Assembly: GCA_963662175.1 (NCBI GenBank)
Contig: OY759217.1
Span: 12,774,562 to 12,838,561, forward strand
Length of the DNA: 64,000 nt
From: Aradus depressus
Taxonomy: Eukaryota; Arthropoda; Insecta; Hemiptera; Aradidae
Direction: 5' to 3'
Shown: positions 31,718 through 41,829 of the stretch, piece by piece
Layout of the letters: every line of letters starts with the position of its first letter
Position numbering within the stretch: position 1 is the first letter of the stretch
The notes under the pieces: model-generated
What the model saw: the letters and a program-made list of their open reading frames with translations, nothing else
Database searches by the model: none
What the model was told of the DNA's origin: nothing
Position numbers and translations under genes: made by a program

Positions 31718-32243
31718 AATGCTGCCAGTTTGAGACTGACCTGAAAAAACATGATTGGTATAAGAAAGTCCTGTTATGGCCACATCACATATTTATTTTC
31801 ACTAAAAAACTAACAACAATAAAAACATATTTTAAAATGATTACTTTTCGTTGTATTTAAAAATATTACTTGGAAAATTTTCGTATAAATTTTGCTTTGG
31901 GGCACCATAACTTTCCTTGCATTTATCCTACCTCAACGTGAAGGGTATTTGGTAGTTGAAAATTTTCAATCATCATTTTTGGTAAGGGTAATTTTTTCGA
32001 TAGGAATGGCCGTTTTTCGCATAAATCATAAAAACGTCTCGTAAATTTATTTCATATAAAATGTACTTTTACTTGGAGATAGTTTTGATATAGAAATATT
32101 CACGGTATCTCGTAAAATGTACTTAGGCCCCAAAGTACAGTGGTATATTTCCTCTGATTTCCACCAAAATTTAGATTCATCTTTAATTCAAGTTCACACG
32201 TTTTTCGGAGTGAGATCTTTCACAGTACCATTCACACTAGTTG
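31718..32243 (+). repeat. Repeat X, copy B
   Basis: Direct copy of A, head-to-tail with it, very similar, with a ~25-bp deletion near 32068 and loss of the last ~60 bp. Confidence 0.85.
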
Positions 32244-33427
32244 TGTTCCATTATCGATAGTGTTATCGATTAATCTGTTGAATTTGAACATCGAGTAATA
32301 GATAGTTAGAAACGAACTATCGATACTATCGGTTTGGCCTACTATCGATTGTTTGACACCTCTAATTCAACCACAAACAGACATCCCAGCAAAAAAATGT
32401 GATATATCGTTGTAAAATTCACCTCGGATTGCTGCTCAAATACATTATTTCCTTATATATTATGATAAATTACAATGCTTACTTATAGGAGTAATCACCG
32501 GCTATGTACTTCCCCAGCAAGAATTAAGCAATTACTTTTTCCGAAGCGTTCCCCTCCAAAGTCAATCAACCGTTTCGGCTAAAACTCAATACTTGACTTA
32601 CCACCCAGTGGCTTCTGAATCCTCATGAGTATGAATACTAAATTTTGTATCGATACATTCATTACATCGACAGTTATTATAGGGTATTTGAGTCCCTCTT
32701 CTCTTCGCTTCGTCGATTTTTCAGAATTTAAAAAAAAAAAAAAATTCATATATTGCAGTTTTTGAGTTTTTTGAGTTCAGTCCCTTCTCTCCCTTTCGGC
32801 TGATTCCGCTGAAAATCAAAAGGTAGTTATTAGAGTTTTGTGTTGAATCTCCCCCTAATCCCTTCCTCCCTTTTGCCTATTTAACTGAAAATGAATAGGT
32901 TTGGCCCTTAGAGGGCGCTGAATACACATATAAAATTTCTTGTCGATACATTCATATTTATCGAAAACAGGATAATCAAAACCTTAATTTAAGGATGATT
33001 TGAAAATAAAAACGGCGTTGGCCTAGCTATCTTAATGAGACAAATACTCTTCAACCCATGAAAGCAATGCTATCAATGATGCAGGTAATTGAGGAAGTCC
33101 CGCTTTCCATGCAACAAGAAAGGTTTGTAAAATGTATAGAAATGAGACAGTTGAGGTGTAGACAGTCGAGACAGGATGTTGTTCAGGAGTATATCTAATT
33201 ATTGTTTTATAGGGAAATGTCAAGCCCCCCCCACCATGATATTCACATACATTGAAATTCAACGGATTCTCATGAACTTCTTACAATATGCAGTTTTAAC
33301 ATGCTTATAAGCCCGGTTCAAACATAGGCTATGTGGCATCTATGTTTGCACCAGAGGAGGTTTGTTAGTGGATATACAGCATATACAATAAGTGCTCTTC
33401 AAATGTTGTACAGTTTCTCATACAATT
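32244..33427. other. Segment separating repeat X copies B and C
   Basis: Holds an ATCGATAGT-rich inverted stretch (32246-32360), a minus-orientation ATACATTCATT repeat (32480-32985, with GGTGTTCACCGG-type start, CATTACATCGACAGTTATTA and CGATACATTCATATTTATCG), then ~430 bp of unique sequence. No gene. Confidence 0.6.
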
Positions 33428-34076
33428 ACACACTGATGTCGAAGGGTATAATGAACTAGCCAGCAAAGCCGGCCACCCAATGCTGCCAGTTTGAGACTGA
33501 CCTGAAAAAACATGATTGGTATAAGAAAGTTCTGTTATGGCCACATCACATATTTATTTTCACTAAAAAACTAACAATAATTATAACATATTTTAAAATT
33601 ATTGCTTTTCGTTGTATTTAAAATATTACTTGGAAAATTATCATATAGAATTTTTGCTTTGGAGCGCCATAAATTTACTTGTATTTATCCTATCTCAAAG
33701 TGAAGGGTATTTAGTAGTTGAAAATTTTTAATGATCATTTTTGGTAAGGGTAATTTTTTCGATAGAAATGGCCGTTTTTCGCATAACTCAAAGAAATGTC
33801 TCGTAAATTTATTTCATATAAAATGTACCTTTTAACATTGTCTACAACCTTTGCTTTGATATAGAAATATTCACGGTATCTTGTAAAATGTACTTAGGCC
33901 CCAACGTACAGTGCTATTCATTTTCCTCTGATTTACACCAAAATTTAAACTCATCTTTAATTCAAGTTCACACGTTTTTTGGAATGAGATCTCTCACAGT
34001 TCCATTCAAACTAGTTGACGAAGGGATTACACACTGATGTCGAAGGGTATAATGAACTGGCAGAGCCGGCCACCCA
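33428..34076 (+). repeat. Repeat X, copy C
   Basis: Begins with the same ACACTGATGTCGAAGGGTAT link that ends copy A and again ends with it (34029-34076), so unit boundaries are defined by that link. Confidence 0.85.
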
Positions 34077-34744
34077 AAAATACACCGGAAGGCGTGGGGG
34101 ATGTTGAGGTGACTCCCTTGGCTTCAGCTGGATAGATTGTAGACTGGGTTTCTTTTACTGGCGTTGTCCTCTATACTCTGCTTCTGCTTCTTTTTCTTGA
34201 ATTCCTCAGGCAGGGTCCACTAGCTGCCCCTTAACCCAGAGCTGCTGAGGGAGCGGGAGCCGATCAGGGGTCCGAGGACAGCCCCAGGACAGAATCCGCG
34301 CTCGCCAGGGGTCTAAAAAGGTTTGGGGACAGTGGTGTGATGGTAGTGCCACCTACCATCACGGGAAAATCATATTTGACTGGGGAAGTATTTCTAATTG
34401 TTCTCGGCTTGTGCGAAAATGTCACGGGATGAGAGTTGGTATAAACATGTAACATCCTTATAAGCCCGGTTCAAACATGGGACATGTATCATTTAAGCAT
34501 TTTGCACCGGAGGGATTGTGGGTGCATCAAAACATCCATCATCCTGTTCAGGGGATAATGTTTAATGAAAATAAATTAGGGGATTCCGTAAGTCTTACCA
34601 ACCAGGAGAAGACATAAGCTGATTTCTAACAGAAATACAGAAAACAGACAAGTGTGCTCAATGCTAACACATTAGAACAACGGTTCACAAATGTTTTATT
34701 TGGCGTACCACCTAATTATGTAAAGTCCCAAAGACAAGTACTAT
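34077..34744. other. Unique sequence, partly GC-rich
   Basis: TATAAGCCCGGTTCAAACAT at 34461 also occurs at 33306, so a short repeat is present. Minus-strand frame near 34150-34215 reads WTLPEEFKKKKQKQSIEDNA, protein-like but short; no splice context strong enough to call it. Confidence 0.4.
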
Positions 34745-35225
34745 CGAATATCACTTCCAGATCTATACGAAGTAAAGGGGAATTTATTTAATCACTTAGA
34801 AATTCGATGCGGATCCAAAACTCTATTTTTCCAGCCAAATCGGCCGAAGAGAAGGAGGCCATCAGAATGGGGTCTCTACACAAAATTTCCAACAACTGTC
34901 CATGTAAAGAATGTATCGATATGAAATTTTATATTTTATTTTTTTATTCAAAACCCCATTAGGGCGGCACCTATCACCGAATCGTTATATAATCGGCCAG
35001 AAATTTGATGTTTTCATTAGAATTTCAAGTTTTCCGATGCCCCCGAAAAAAATACTGTCTGTCTGTGTGTCGGTGAGAACAATAACTCCAGATGAAATGA
35101 ATGAATCAAAATGAAATTATATACGGTTATCCAGAATCACGTCAGGACGACATCAATTAATTTTCAGTTAAATCGGTCAATAAGGAGGGGGAGCTCACAC
35201 AAAAACTTTAATAATTTTTTGAATC
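34745..35225 (+). repeat. ATACATTCATT dispersed repeat, plus orientation
   Basis: Two modules: AAATCGGCCGAAGAGAAGG..GTAAAGAATGTATCGATATG, and CGGTGAGAACAATAACTCC..AAATGAATGAATC. Confidence 0.7.
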
Positions 35226-35352
35226 TAGTCTGGTGAAGTTGATTTTATACAAAAAAAAGCCCTTCCGTCCCTTTTGTAAGTTATAAAAAATTAAGTTTTT
35301 ATTTTTATTTTTTTTTGTTTGTCTTTCACATATTAAATATATGTCTGATATC

Positions 35353-35686
35353 AGAGGGCGCCGGTAGCTCAGTGGTATGCGTGCTTGCCTTCTGAGCTCA
35401 AGAACGTGGGTGCGAAACCCGACCGAGGTCCTTAGTTTATTTTATCTGGGAGGTAAAATAAACTTAAGCACATCGTCCTTCGGATGGTCCCGAGTCTGTA
35501 CGATGTCAGGTACTCGTTAAAGACTCCCTGCCCTAGGTGAATACAAATTTAGGGTAGGCAAAATTTAGGACCCCCAAAGTAGAGTCGGGCTCATGTTCAC
35601 CAGAATGACAAAAGACCGCTTTGGTAGTAGGCGATATGACCTCTTACTTAAAGCCCGGGCATGAGTCATAAAACCTAACCAAACCC
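35353..35686 (+). mobile_element. Full-length SINE, 334 bp, with 12-bp TSD
   Basis: ATGTCTGATATC lies on both sides (35341-35352 and 35687-35698). Head GGGCGCCGGTAGCTCAGTGG holds the A box, GGGTGCGAAACCC the B box, so transcription by RNA polymerase III is expected. Central domain CGTCCTTCGGATGG (one deletion relative to other copies) resembles the widespread Nin-DC core as I remember it. The 3' part ends CATGAGTCATAAAACCTAACC. No gene. Confidence 0.92.
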
Positions 35687-35799
35687 ATGTCTGATATCGG
35701 AAATGAGTGATTGAAATTCCCAGCCCAAACCACCGGAGATATTAACACCACACTTGACATGGATTTAGCGCCTAACCGATAACGAAACATCCTGGAGGA

Positions 35800-36037
35800 C
35801 TCAAAACCGGGCTTTAACTACAAGGTCATATCGCCCACTACCAGAGCGCTCTTTCTCTCTACTCTGGAAGTCCTGAATGTTGCTTATCCAGGTTTAGTGA
35901 CCTAGTGTAAGGTTCTTTAACGAGTACCTACCTGACATCGCACGTTTAACGCTTGGAACGAACATCGGCGTAAGGGTTTCGAACCCGTGATCTTGGCTCA
36001 GTTAGCAAGGACGCTACCCTGTGAGGTACCGGCGCCC
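35800..36037 (-). mobile_element. SINE, minus strand
   Basis: GGGCTTTAACTACAAGGTC through GGGTTTCGAACCCGTGATC to GAGGTACCGGCGCCC, with part of the central domain deleted. Confidence 0.85.
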
Positions 36038-36339
36038 CGAACTAATATACCTTCTACATATGATTATCTTTTATACTTCTTGAGTTAATTAAGTTAATTC
36101 AAATTGTGAAAAAATAAAAAAAAATCCTATTTTTCTACATGGTCCACTCGTGCGAAAAATTACCAATTAATTATAAAATATTCCTTGTTAAATGTCATCA
36201 TCAATTTTTTTTCAAAAGTAAGGTGGAACCAACGTAGCCAGAACTGTAAGTGGCAAAACATAAAAACGTAGGCTAGAATAGTAACTCATCTATTTAAATG
36301 TATTTTATAATAAACAGCCATCAGAAAATCCAACATAAT

Positions 36340-36470
36340 TGTTTGTTTTAGTGACTCATGCCCGGGCTTTAACTATGAGGTCAAATCACCTAACATAAGA
36401 GGGCTTTTCACCGCTCTGGTGAACGATAGCCTGACACTACAGCGGTGAGTGCTAAATGCTGCCAACCAAG
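36340..36470 (-). mobile_element. SINE 3' fragment, minus strand
   Basis: GTGACTCATGCCCGGGCTTT, CACCGCTCTGGTGAACG and CTAAATGCTGCC match the SINE 3' half. Confidence 0.7.
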
Positions 36471-36507
36471 GTTTAGTTAGGAAAGGGGGAGGCGAACTGA
36501 AAACAAT

Positions 36508-36538
<31 letters not shown>
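36508..36538. repeat. Poly-G tract, 31 nt
   Basis: Uninterrupted run of 31 G after AACAAT. A proline-only frame on the other strand is its by-product. Confidence 0.97.
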
Positions 36539-36539
<1 letters not shown>

Positions 36540-36627
36540 ATAGATGCACCTTCACAGGAATCTGAATTCCGTTTCCTTAAATGTTAAAATATATAAATGG
36601 TTCCAAACAAATGGCGAAAATTATTCA

Positions 36628-36930
36628 ATTAGGTAGCTCAGAGGGTAGCGTGCTTTCTTACTGAGCTCAAGATCACGGGTTCGAAACCCGGCCAAGGCCC
36701 TAAAATGTTTTATCTGGGAGGTGAAAAAACCTTGAGCATGCCGTAATTCGATTGGAACGTTAAGCGATGGTCCCGAGCGTTTACGATGTCAGGTACTCGT
36801 TAAAGACCCCTACCCTAGGTGAATAAAAAAATTTAGGGTAAGCAAAATTTAGGACTCCCACAGTAGAGTGCTGAGAGTGGACAATGAGACCTCGAAGTTA
36901 ATGCCCGGGCATGAGTCACAATAACTAACT
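36628..36930 (+). mobile_element. SINE, plus strand
   Basis: A box TAGCTCAGAGGGTAGCG, B box GGGTTCGAAACCC, core, and a tail ending ATAACTAACTAA. Approximate flanking repeat AAAATTATTCA / AAAATTACTCA. Confidence 0.85.
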
Positions 36931-38224
36931 AAAATTACTCAAAACACGCATTCTCAAATACTTCTGATCGAATTTTCGCAAATGTTCTAGAACCCTGCGG
37001 GGAATACTCATTTATGAATTGTTTTCAAGTTTTTCCGAGTTGCATAGTAGAGACGAGGGGAGACAACCTATCTCAGGGTTTGAGATGCAACTGACCTTGC
37101 TGCTGTGGATGCATACAAAATGAACAAACTATTTTGTTACCTACGTTTAATAACTCTCACATGATTTCCCACTTTAAATATAACATATTTTTGTCAAAAT
37201 TACGAAAAAGTTTGCCAGCCCTTTCATCTTTCCCAATTCGATAAAAAAATTCACAAAACGAATTTCAATACATACTTACAAAAGATAACGCAACATTTTT
37301 TTTTTTTTTTTTTTTTCAAATGTTTAAGTATCCGAAAAATTCATATTTTGAAGTAACTGGGTAGCAGTGAGATTTGCACAGCTTTAGCGCTCAATTATTT
37401 TTTTTTTTAAATGAAAACAATAATTATTGATACAATATTTAAATAAAATTTTGATTTTTTCCCATTGGTAAGTGGCAAGTTTTTCGCGCAATTACAAAAC
37501 AAAAATTAGACTTTCAAGATAATTATTCCCAAAAGTGACACTCGGAAATTTCGTCAATTTTGTACCAACTGAAGGGAAAAATAAAGTAGATAGAAAATTC
37601 CATAATAATAACTAGACTAACTGATCATTAAATTTTTTATTATTCCATAAAAACAAAAAACTATTTTTCTTCAGTCAACTAATATTTGACTATTAGAAGC
37701 ATTGCTCATTTTCTCAAATCTATCTAAAACAGCCCTATTGAAAAGTGCCAAACATCTCATATTTTCTTCTTCCTGTTTCTATTTCCAATATCATGTAAAA
37801 TAAGTAATAAAAAGTTATTGACTTCGGACCTTAAAATTAAAGGTTCAATATTAACGAAAATATGCATGTATTCAAAAATCGGTATTATTCTTTTCGAATA
37901 ACATCCTAAAACGAACCAGCTACATTATTCTAGAATTTTTTAAAAGTTTGAAGAATATTATTTTGAAAAAGAATTTTCTATATAAAAAATAACATTAGTT
38001 ACAATATTTATATTTATATAGTAAATAAAGGCTGAAAATAGTTTAACCAAACTAGGAGTTGTCCCTGACAGCTTATCAAATATTCATTTGTCACATATTA
38101 TTTTTTCAACTTACATACAATCCTGTGAAGAAAAATGTATGTTCACAGAGTGATGCGATGAGAGTTTCACAAAAATTAAAACAGCATGAATGCAAATAAA
38201 AAAATGAATTAAATTAAAATTAGT
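36931..38224. other. AT-rich sequence without recognised features
   Basis: About 1.3 kb with homopolymers (T near 37294-37316) and no repeat in common with the rest of the window. It could be intergenic or intronic host DNA. I see no gene. Confidence 0.5.
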
Positions 38225-38545
38225 GTCTAGAGCACAGAAACACGCGGTGCGATAAGTGAAACGATCCGTCAGACAGAAGAGCAGACACGCACAATTCGCT
38301 GTCTGAAGCGGGACTGAAGCACTGTAGAGGAGTGGGGGTGGTGGTGGGGGCTCAGCACGCCCTGGCGGAGGACACCCGAGTCAGGCAGACAAGCTGTGGG
38401 CGGGGTCAGCAGGCGGAGCTGAAGGGAGGGGGAGCTGAAGGGACTCTCATTAGCCCCACCCACTTAGCCCCGCCTCTTTGACACGCCCACTCACCCTCTA
38501 CTCGTAGAACTCATTATACTCACCGATTAGATCGATTCTCCCCCC
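38225..38545. promoter_or_regulatory. GC-rich patch with GC-box/CACCC words
   Basis: Stands out in AT-rich DNA. Contains GGGCGGGGTC (38400), CCCCACCC (38453), CCCCGCCTC (38467) and ACACGCCCAC (38482), which resemble Sp/KLF sites. A 64-codon minus-strand frame (38269-38463) lies in it. Could be a promoter or first exon of an unseen gene; there is no TATA box or initiator that decides this. Confidence 0.25.
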
Positions 38546-38770
38546 CTCCCACCCTACTTTTCACCAATTAGCCACTGTATTTAATTTTTGAATTGACTTG
38601 GGACTTGACGTTCCACGAGAAAGGTGTTCACAGCTTTTAAATGGTCCTCAAACCATTAATTTATTTAGTTAAATAAAATAACGAACTTGCTGACACTACT
38701 TATTAAAATCTTACTTAATGCCTTCTATCTTGAGCGTTCTTTTAAGGGCTACTTCTATATTTTTATTTTT
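38546..38770. other. Spacer, no feature recognised
   Basis: AT-rich, unique. Confidence 0.4.
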
Positions 38771-38781
38771 AGATACTGAAA

Positions 38782-39411
38782 TAAGATCAACGATGGTAAA
38801 TATGTTGAAGTTACCTTCAGTCTTCGAAGGCAAAACTGTCCACCTGTATCTATGAACAATGCTCTCATTTCAACCTCCAACAACGTACGGTATCTTGGGT
38901 TTTACTTAGACTGCAGACTAACGTAGAATCCCCGCAAACGACAAGAACTCGTCAGACGATATGGTCTTTTAAGACGACTACTCGTATCAAAGGCAAAACT
39001 ATCTGTTGATAACAAACTTACAATTTACAAAACAATCTACGACCAATATGGACATACGGACTAGAACTATGGGGCTCAGCCAAGAGTTCCAACAGAATAC
39101 AAACGTTTCAGTCAAAAGTTCTACGACAAATTGTCAATGCTCCATTTTATGTTACCAACAAAGTCCTACACAAAGACCTCAATGTCCAAGACCTAAACCA
39201 ACTCCACTTCAAGAAATTGTGTCGCTTAGCGCATGTCCTCTCAGTCCCATCCCGACCCTCCACGCCGCTTAAGAAGACGCTGGCGTCGCAATCTTCTTTG
39301 AATAAATAACGAGACTATCTAAGGGATCAATTGTACATTTTTATTTCTTGTTCACTTCTACCCATTGTACATTCTGTACAGATTGTAGAATAATATATAT
39401 AAAAAAAAAAA
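38782..39411 (+). mobile_element. 5'-truncated Jockey LINE insertion, 630 bp, 11-bp TSD
   Basis: AGATACTGAAA lies at 38771-38781 and again at 39412-39422, right after the A-rich tail. This is exactly what target-primed reverse transcription leaves. The body is the end of ORF2 plus a ~100-bp 3' untranslated region. Confidence 0.93.
38783..39309 (+). pseudogene. Jockey ORF2, region after the polymerase core
   Basis: The frame begins KINDGKYVEVTFSLRRQNCP and goes on NNVRYLGFYLDCRLT, a TAG, then RYGLLRRLLVSKAKLSVDNKL. After a frameshift near 39030 it reads PIWTYGLELWGSAKSSN, FQSKVLRQIVNAPFYV and NKVLHKDLNVQDL. A second shift near 39270 gives the expected end RRRWRRNLL. This is the thumb and C-terminal part of Jockey-clade ORF2 protein, whose hallmark is WTYG.qLWG followed by FQSK.LR.IvnAPwYv. 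The polymerase palm was never copied because of 5' truncation. Dead on arrival, then further mutated. Confidence 0.93.
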
Positions 39412-39422
39412 AGATACTGAAA

Positions 39423-39540
39423 CGTATTCCTATTCCGTATTGATGAGGAGTTTAGACAAATCCCTCTTCCCTGAAAATATAGTTGAGAAAAATGTCTTGT
39501 TCTGAAAAGAGAGAATTTCCATGCTCATTGTGTTACAGGG
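39423..39540. other. Unique spacer
   Basis: No feature recognised. Confidence 0.35.
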
Positions 39541-39670
39541 CATCGAGGTTCTGTCATGTAAATAAAAAACTCAGTATTTGGCAGAACGTTTCCGAAACTA
39601 CTGGTGTTTAATTCCTTCTTCAGGGCCTTATAATGACTGAAGTGGTTATTGTGGTGAAGGTGTTATGTGT
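39541..39670 (-). repeat. Fold-back family fragment with hammerhead-like core
   Basis: On the minus strand: CAGTCATTATAAGG, CCCUGAAGA, A, GGAAUU, then GGAAACGUUC further on. Sister of 40800-41115. Confidence 0.45.
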
Positions 39671-39719
39671 TTTTCTCTGTGTTTGGTCCTGTATTATAGT
39701 AATTTTTTATGCAATATTT

Positions 39720-40065
39720 ATCACAGCATTTATCACATCTCTAATTTATTTTTAAAATTTAGCAATTACAGACGTTTCAGGATTACTGTCAATCAAAATC
39801 TTCTTTTTACAGAACATATTTATTGAATCTTCCTCTATATACAATACTTTACTTGATGTTTAAATATATAGAGGTCGACTCAATACATATGTTCAGTAAA
39901 ATTAAGATTTTGATTGACAGAAAAAACGTTAACTTAAAGAACAGATAAATTATATAATATTATACCTACTACTGATGATGAAAGTACTTCCCGAAACGTC
40001 TGTAATTGTTATATTTAAAAAACAAAGTATAAATGGGAGAAGTGATGATGTGATAAATATATTAT
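39720..40065. mobile_element. Imperfect fold-back element with hammerhead-like motif i
   Basis: TTATCACATC / GATGTGATAA, AGCAATTACAGACGTTTC / GAAACGTCTGTAATTGTT and GTCAATCAAAATCTT / AAGATTTTGATTGAC form nested inverted pairs. The left side keeps only the 3' half of the motif. Confidence 0.65.
39972..40000 (+). ncRNA. Hammerhead-like ribozyme motif i
   Basis: CUGAUGA, U, GAAAGUACUUCCC (stem II with an AAGUACUU core), GAA, palindrome ACGU, C. GAAACGUC is the form known from Penelope-like elements. Confidence 0.45.
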
Positions 40066-40240
40066 ATATCAGTTCAGAATCTCCTTACACAGCTCAAAAG
40101 TTATTTATTTTTATTTATTTCTATATTTCGTACATTGTGACCTGAGAAAGGGCCCTAAGAACGTCCTGAAATATTATCATGAAAAAAGGAAGAACTACCA
40201 AAAATATTTATAAATATTTAAATTAGAATTCAAAATTGTA
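40066..40240 (+). repeat. Repeat with decayed hammerhead-like motif j
   Basis: TACATTGTGACCTGAGAAAGG...CGTCCTGAAATATTATC at 40132-40178 is a mutated relative of motif c. Confidence 0.45.
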
Positions 40241-40518
40241 TCAGGAAAAAGGAATATACACACACTAAGGAATATAAACTCCACACACTACTTGTCAATA
40301 TTTTCACTATATTGGTCAAAATTACACGACTATAGTTTCGCCTGTTACGGCATCATCAAGTGAACTAAACAGAGTTCAGTAGTAATCTCTGTTTAGTTCA
40401 CTTGATGATGCCGTAACAGGCGAAACTATAGTCGTGTAATTTTGACCAATATAGTGAAAATATTGACAAGTAGTGTGTGGAGTTTATATTCCTTAGTGTG
40501 TGTATATTCCTTTTTCCT
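40241..40518. mobile_element. Perfect palindrome: 133-bp arms, 12-bp loop
   Basis: 40241-40373 and 40386-40518 are exact inverted copies, from CAGGAAAAAGGAATATACAC at the left to its complement at the right. The loop is TTCAGTAGTAAT. Each arm holds a hammerhead-like motif (minus 40327-40359; plus 40400-40432): CUUGAUGA, U, GCC/GGC with loop GUAACA, GAA, palindrome ACUAUAGU, C. No mismatch between arms means recent origin or gene conversion. Confidence 0.93.
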
Positions 40519-40799
40519 GTTCATTATGAATTTTCACAAAGTACACCTGGAATCAGTTCAATACTTAAAATTGTATCAGTTGTATTTATTACTAGTATGA
40601 AGGTATTATTAATTTTATACTAAATTATTTTATATTTATTTATTATATTTTAGTTTTTATTATTGTTATTAATCAGATGTATACCCGACTCGTATGACGT
40701 ATCTTATTAACACATTTTAAAGGAAAAAAATATCGTTATAATCAATAAACTTTTTAATAATAATAGTTATTATTCTACAACAGTGGGAAGAAGGTACCA
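40519..40799 (+). repeat. LINE-like 3' tail, degraded
   Basis: GTATGACGTATCTTATTAACAC and TTTTAAAGGAAAAAAATATC resemble the tails at 12441-12645 and 17200-17370. Confidence 0.4.
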
Positions 40800-41115
40800 T
40801 GTTTACGAATGTTGAGGGAAGTGGAGGTTCTGTCGTGTAAGGAAGAAAACTTAGAATTTGGCAACGTTTGTAAAACTATTTATTTCCTTCTTCAGTGCCT
40901 TATAATGACTAAAATGGATGTGTGTGGTGAAATGAACTTTTTTGACAGTTCCCTATCAGAAACAGACAGAGTCACATAACACCTTCAACACACACATCCA
41001 CTCAAGTCATTAAAATGGTCTAAAGAAGGAAATAAACAATTTCCGAAACTTGGGCAAAATATTGAATTTTTTTTCTTTACACGACAGAACCTCGACTTCT
41101 CCCAACATTGTAAAG
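40800..41115. mobile_element. Fold-back element, ~105-bp arms, hammerhead-like
   Basis: Left arm 40813-40925 (GGAGGTTCTGTCGTGTAAGG ... CTTCTTCAGTGCC) and right arm 40995-41108 (...AAGAAGGAAATAAAC ... TTTACACGACAGAACCTCG) are inverted. Each contains a (C)UGAAGA, A, GGAAA..., ACGU-type core, worn at several positions. Confidence 0.7.
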
Positions 41116-41204
41116 ATCCATATATTTCTTGGTGGTGGGCAGATGTAGTGGACTAACTTGTCAAATAAGTAATAAGACGTATCAGTCTCAGTTTATTAAA
41201 CCAC

Positions 41205-41236
41205 GACTAGCTTCGTCAGTAAACTGACATCTTCAG
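41205..41236 (-). ncRNA. Hammerhead-like motif, left arm of 41.2-kb element
   Basis: Minus strand: CUGAAGA, U, GUCA/UGAC, then GAAG (one change from GAAA), CUAGU, C. Confidence 0.35.
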
Positions 41237-41577
41237 GTGGAATCTAAACACACATAAACCAAAAAGTGTCTAGAATTTTCGAGTAAATTAAAACTCATGT
41301 CAATCATTAACAATATTACAATATTAAAATTTAAAAACAACAGTACAATAAATATTTATGACTGGAAGACAACCAGTGTCCAGCTGGTCCCCGATACTCG
41401 TATGTGTCCCTTGACCTCTTCTCTAGCAAGGTATTTTGCATTTTAATTCAAAATATTTTAACTTATTGTAGTGTTGTTTTTAAATTTTAATATTGTAATA
41501 TTGTTAATGATTGACATGAGTTTTAATTTACTCGAAAATTCTAGACTATTTTTGGTTTATGTGTGTTTAGATTCCAC

Positions 41578-41609
41578 CTGAAGATGTCAGTTTAATGACG
41601 AAACTAGTC
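41578..41609 (+). ncRNA. Hammerhead-like ribozyme motif l (well preserved)
   Basis: CUGAAGA, extra U, stem II GUCA/UGAC with a GUUUAA loop, GAA, palindrome ACUAGU, C. All conserved core bases are present. Confidence 0.5.
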
Positions 41610-41655
41610 GTGGTTTAATAAATGTTGGACTGATACATCTTATTTCTTATTTATT

Positions 41656-41829
41656 TGTAAAGATCCTGTCGACTCTATCAATTCAAGAAAAGTTGTCATT
41701 CAACATTTCTGGTAGTTAGCTCCATTGAAACAAGTTTTTTCTATGCCTTCAAATGCCTTCTTAAAAATATCTGCATAATTGGTTTGGCATAAAAAAAAAA
41801 AAAAAAAAAAAAAAACTTTCTTACTCAGA
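41656..41829. other. AT-rich spacer with A25 run
   Basis: Poly-A 41791-41815; nothing else recognised. Confidence 0.45.

Larger units (their letters stand above)
41160..41655. mobile_element. Fold-back element with hammerhead-like cores, sister of 18.2 kb
   Basis: Outer ends GTATCAGTC / GACTGATAC and TTTATTAAACCACGACTAG / CTAGTCGTGGTTTAATAAA are inverted. The inner part TTAAAATTTAAAAACAAC / GTTGTTTTTAAATTTTAA is also inverted, so arms are ~180 bp around a ~110-bp centre. The centre (GACCTCTTCTCTAGCAAGG) is shared, inverted, with 18430-18460. No coding region. Confidence 0.8.

Noticed and set aside
34150..34215. Minus-strand lysine-rich stretch (PEEFKKKKQKQSIEDN) as an exon
   Set aside because: Short, stopped on both sides, and no good acceptor or donor.
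35353..35430. tRNA gene suggested by A and B boxes
   Set aside because: No acceptor-stem pairing, and the sequence continues into a SINE body with a TSD; the same head occurs in many copies.
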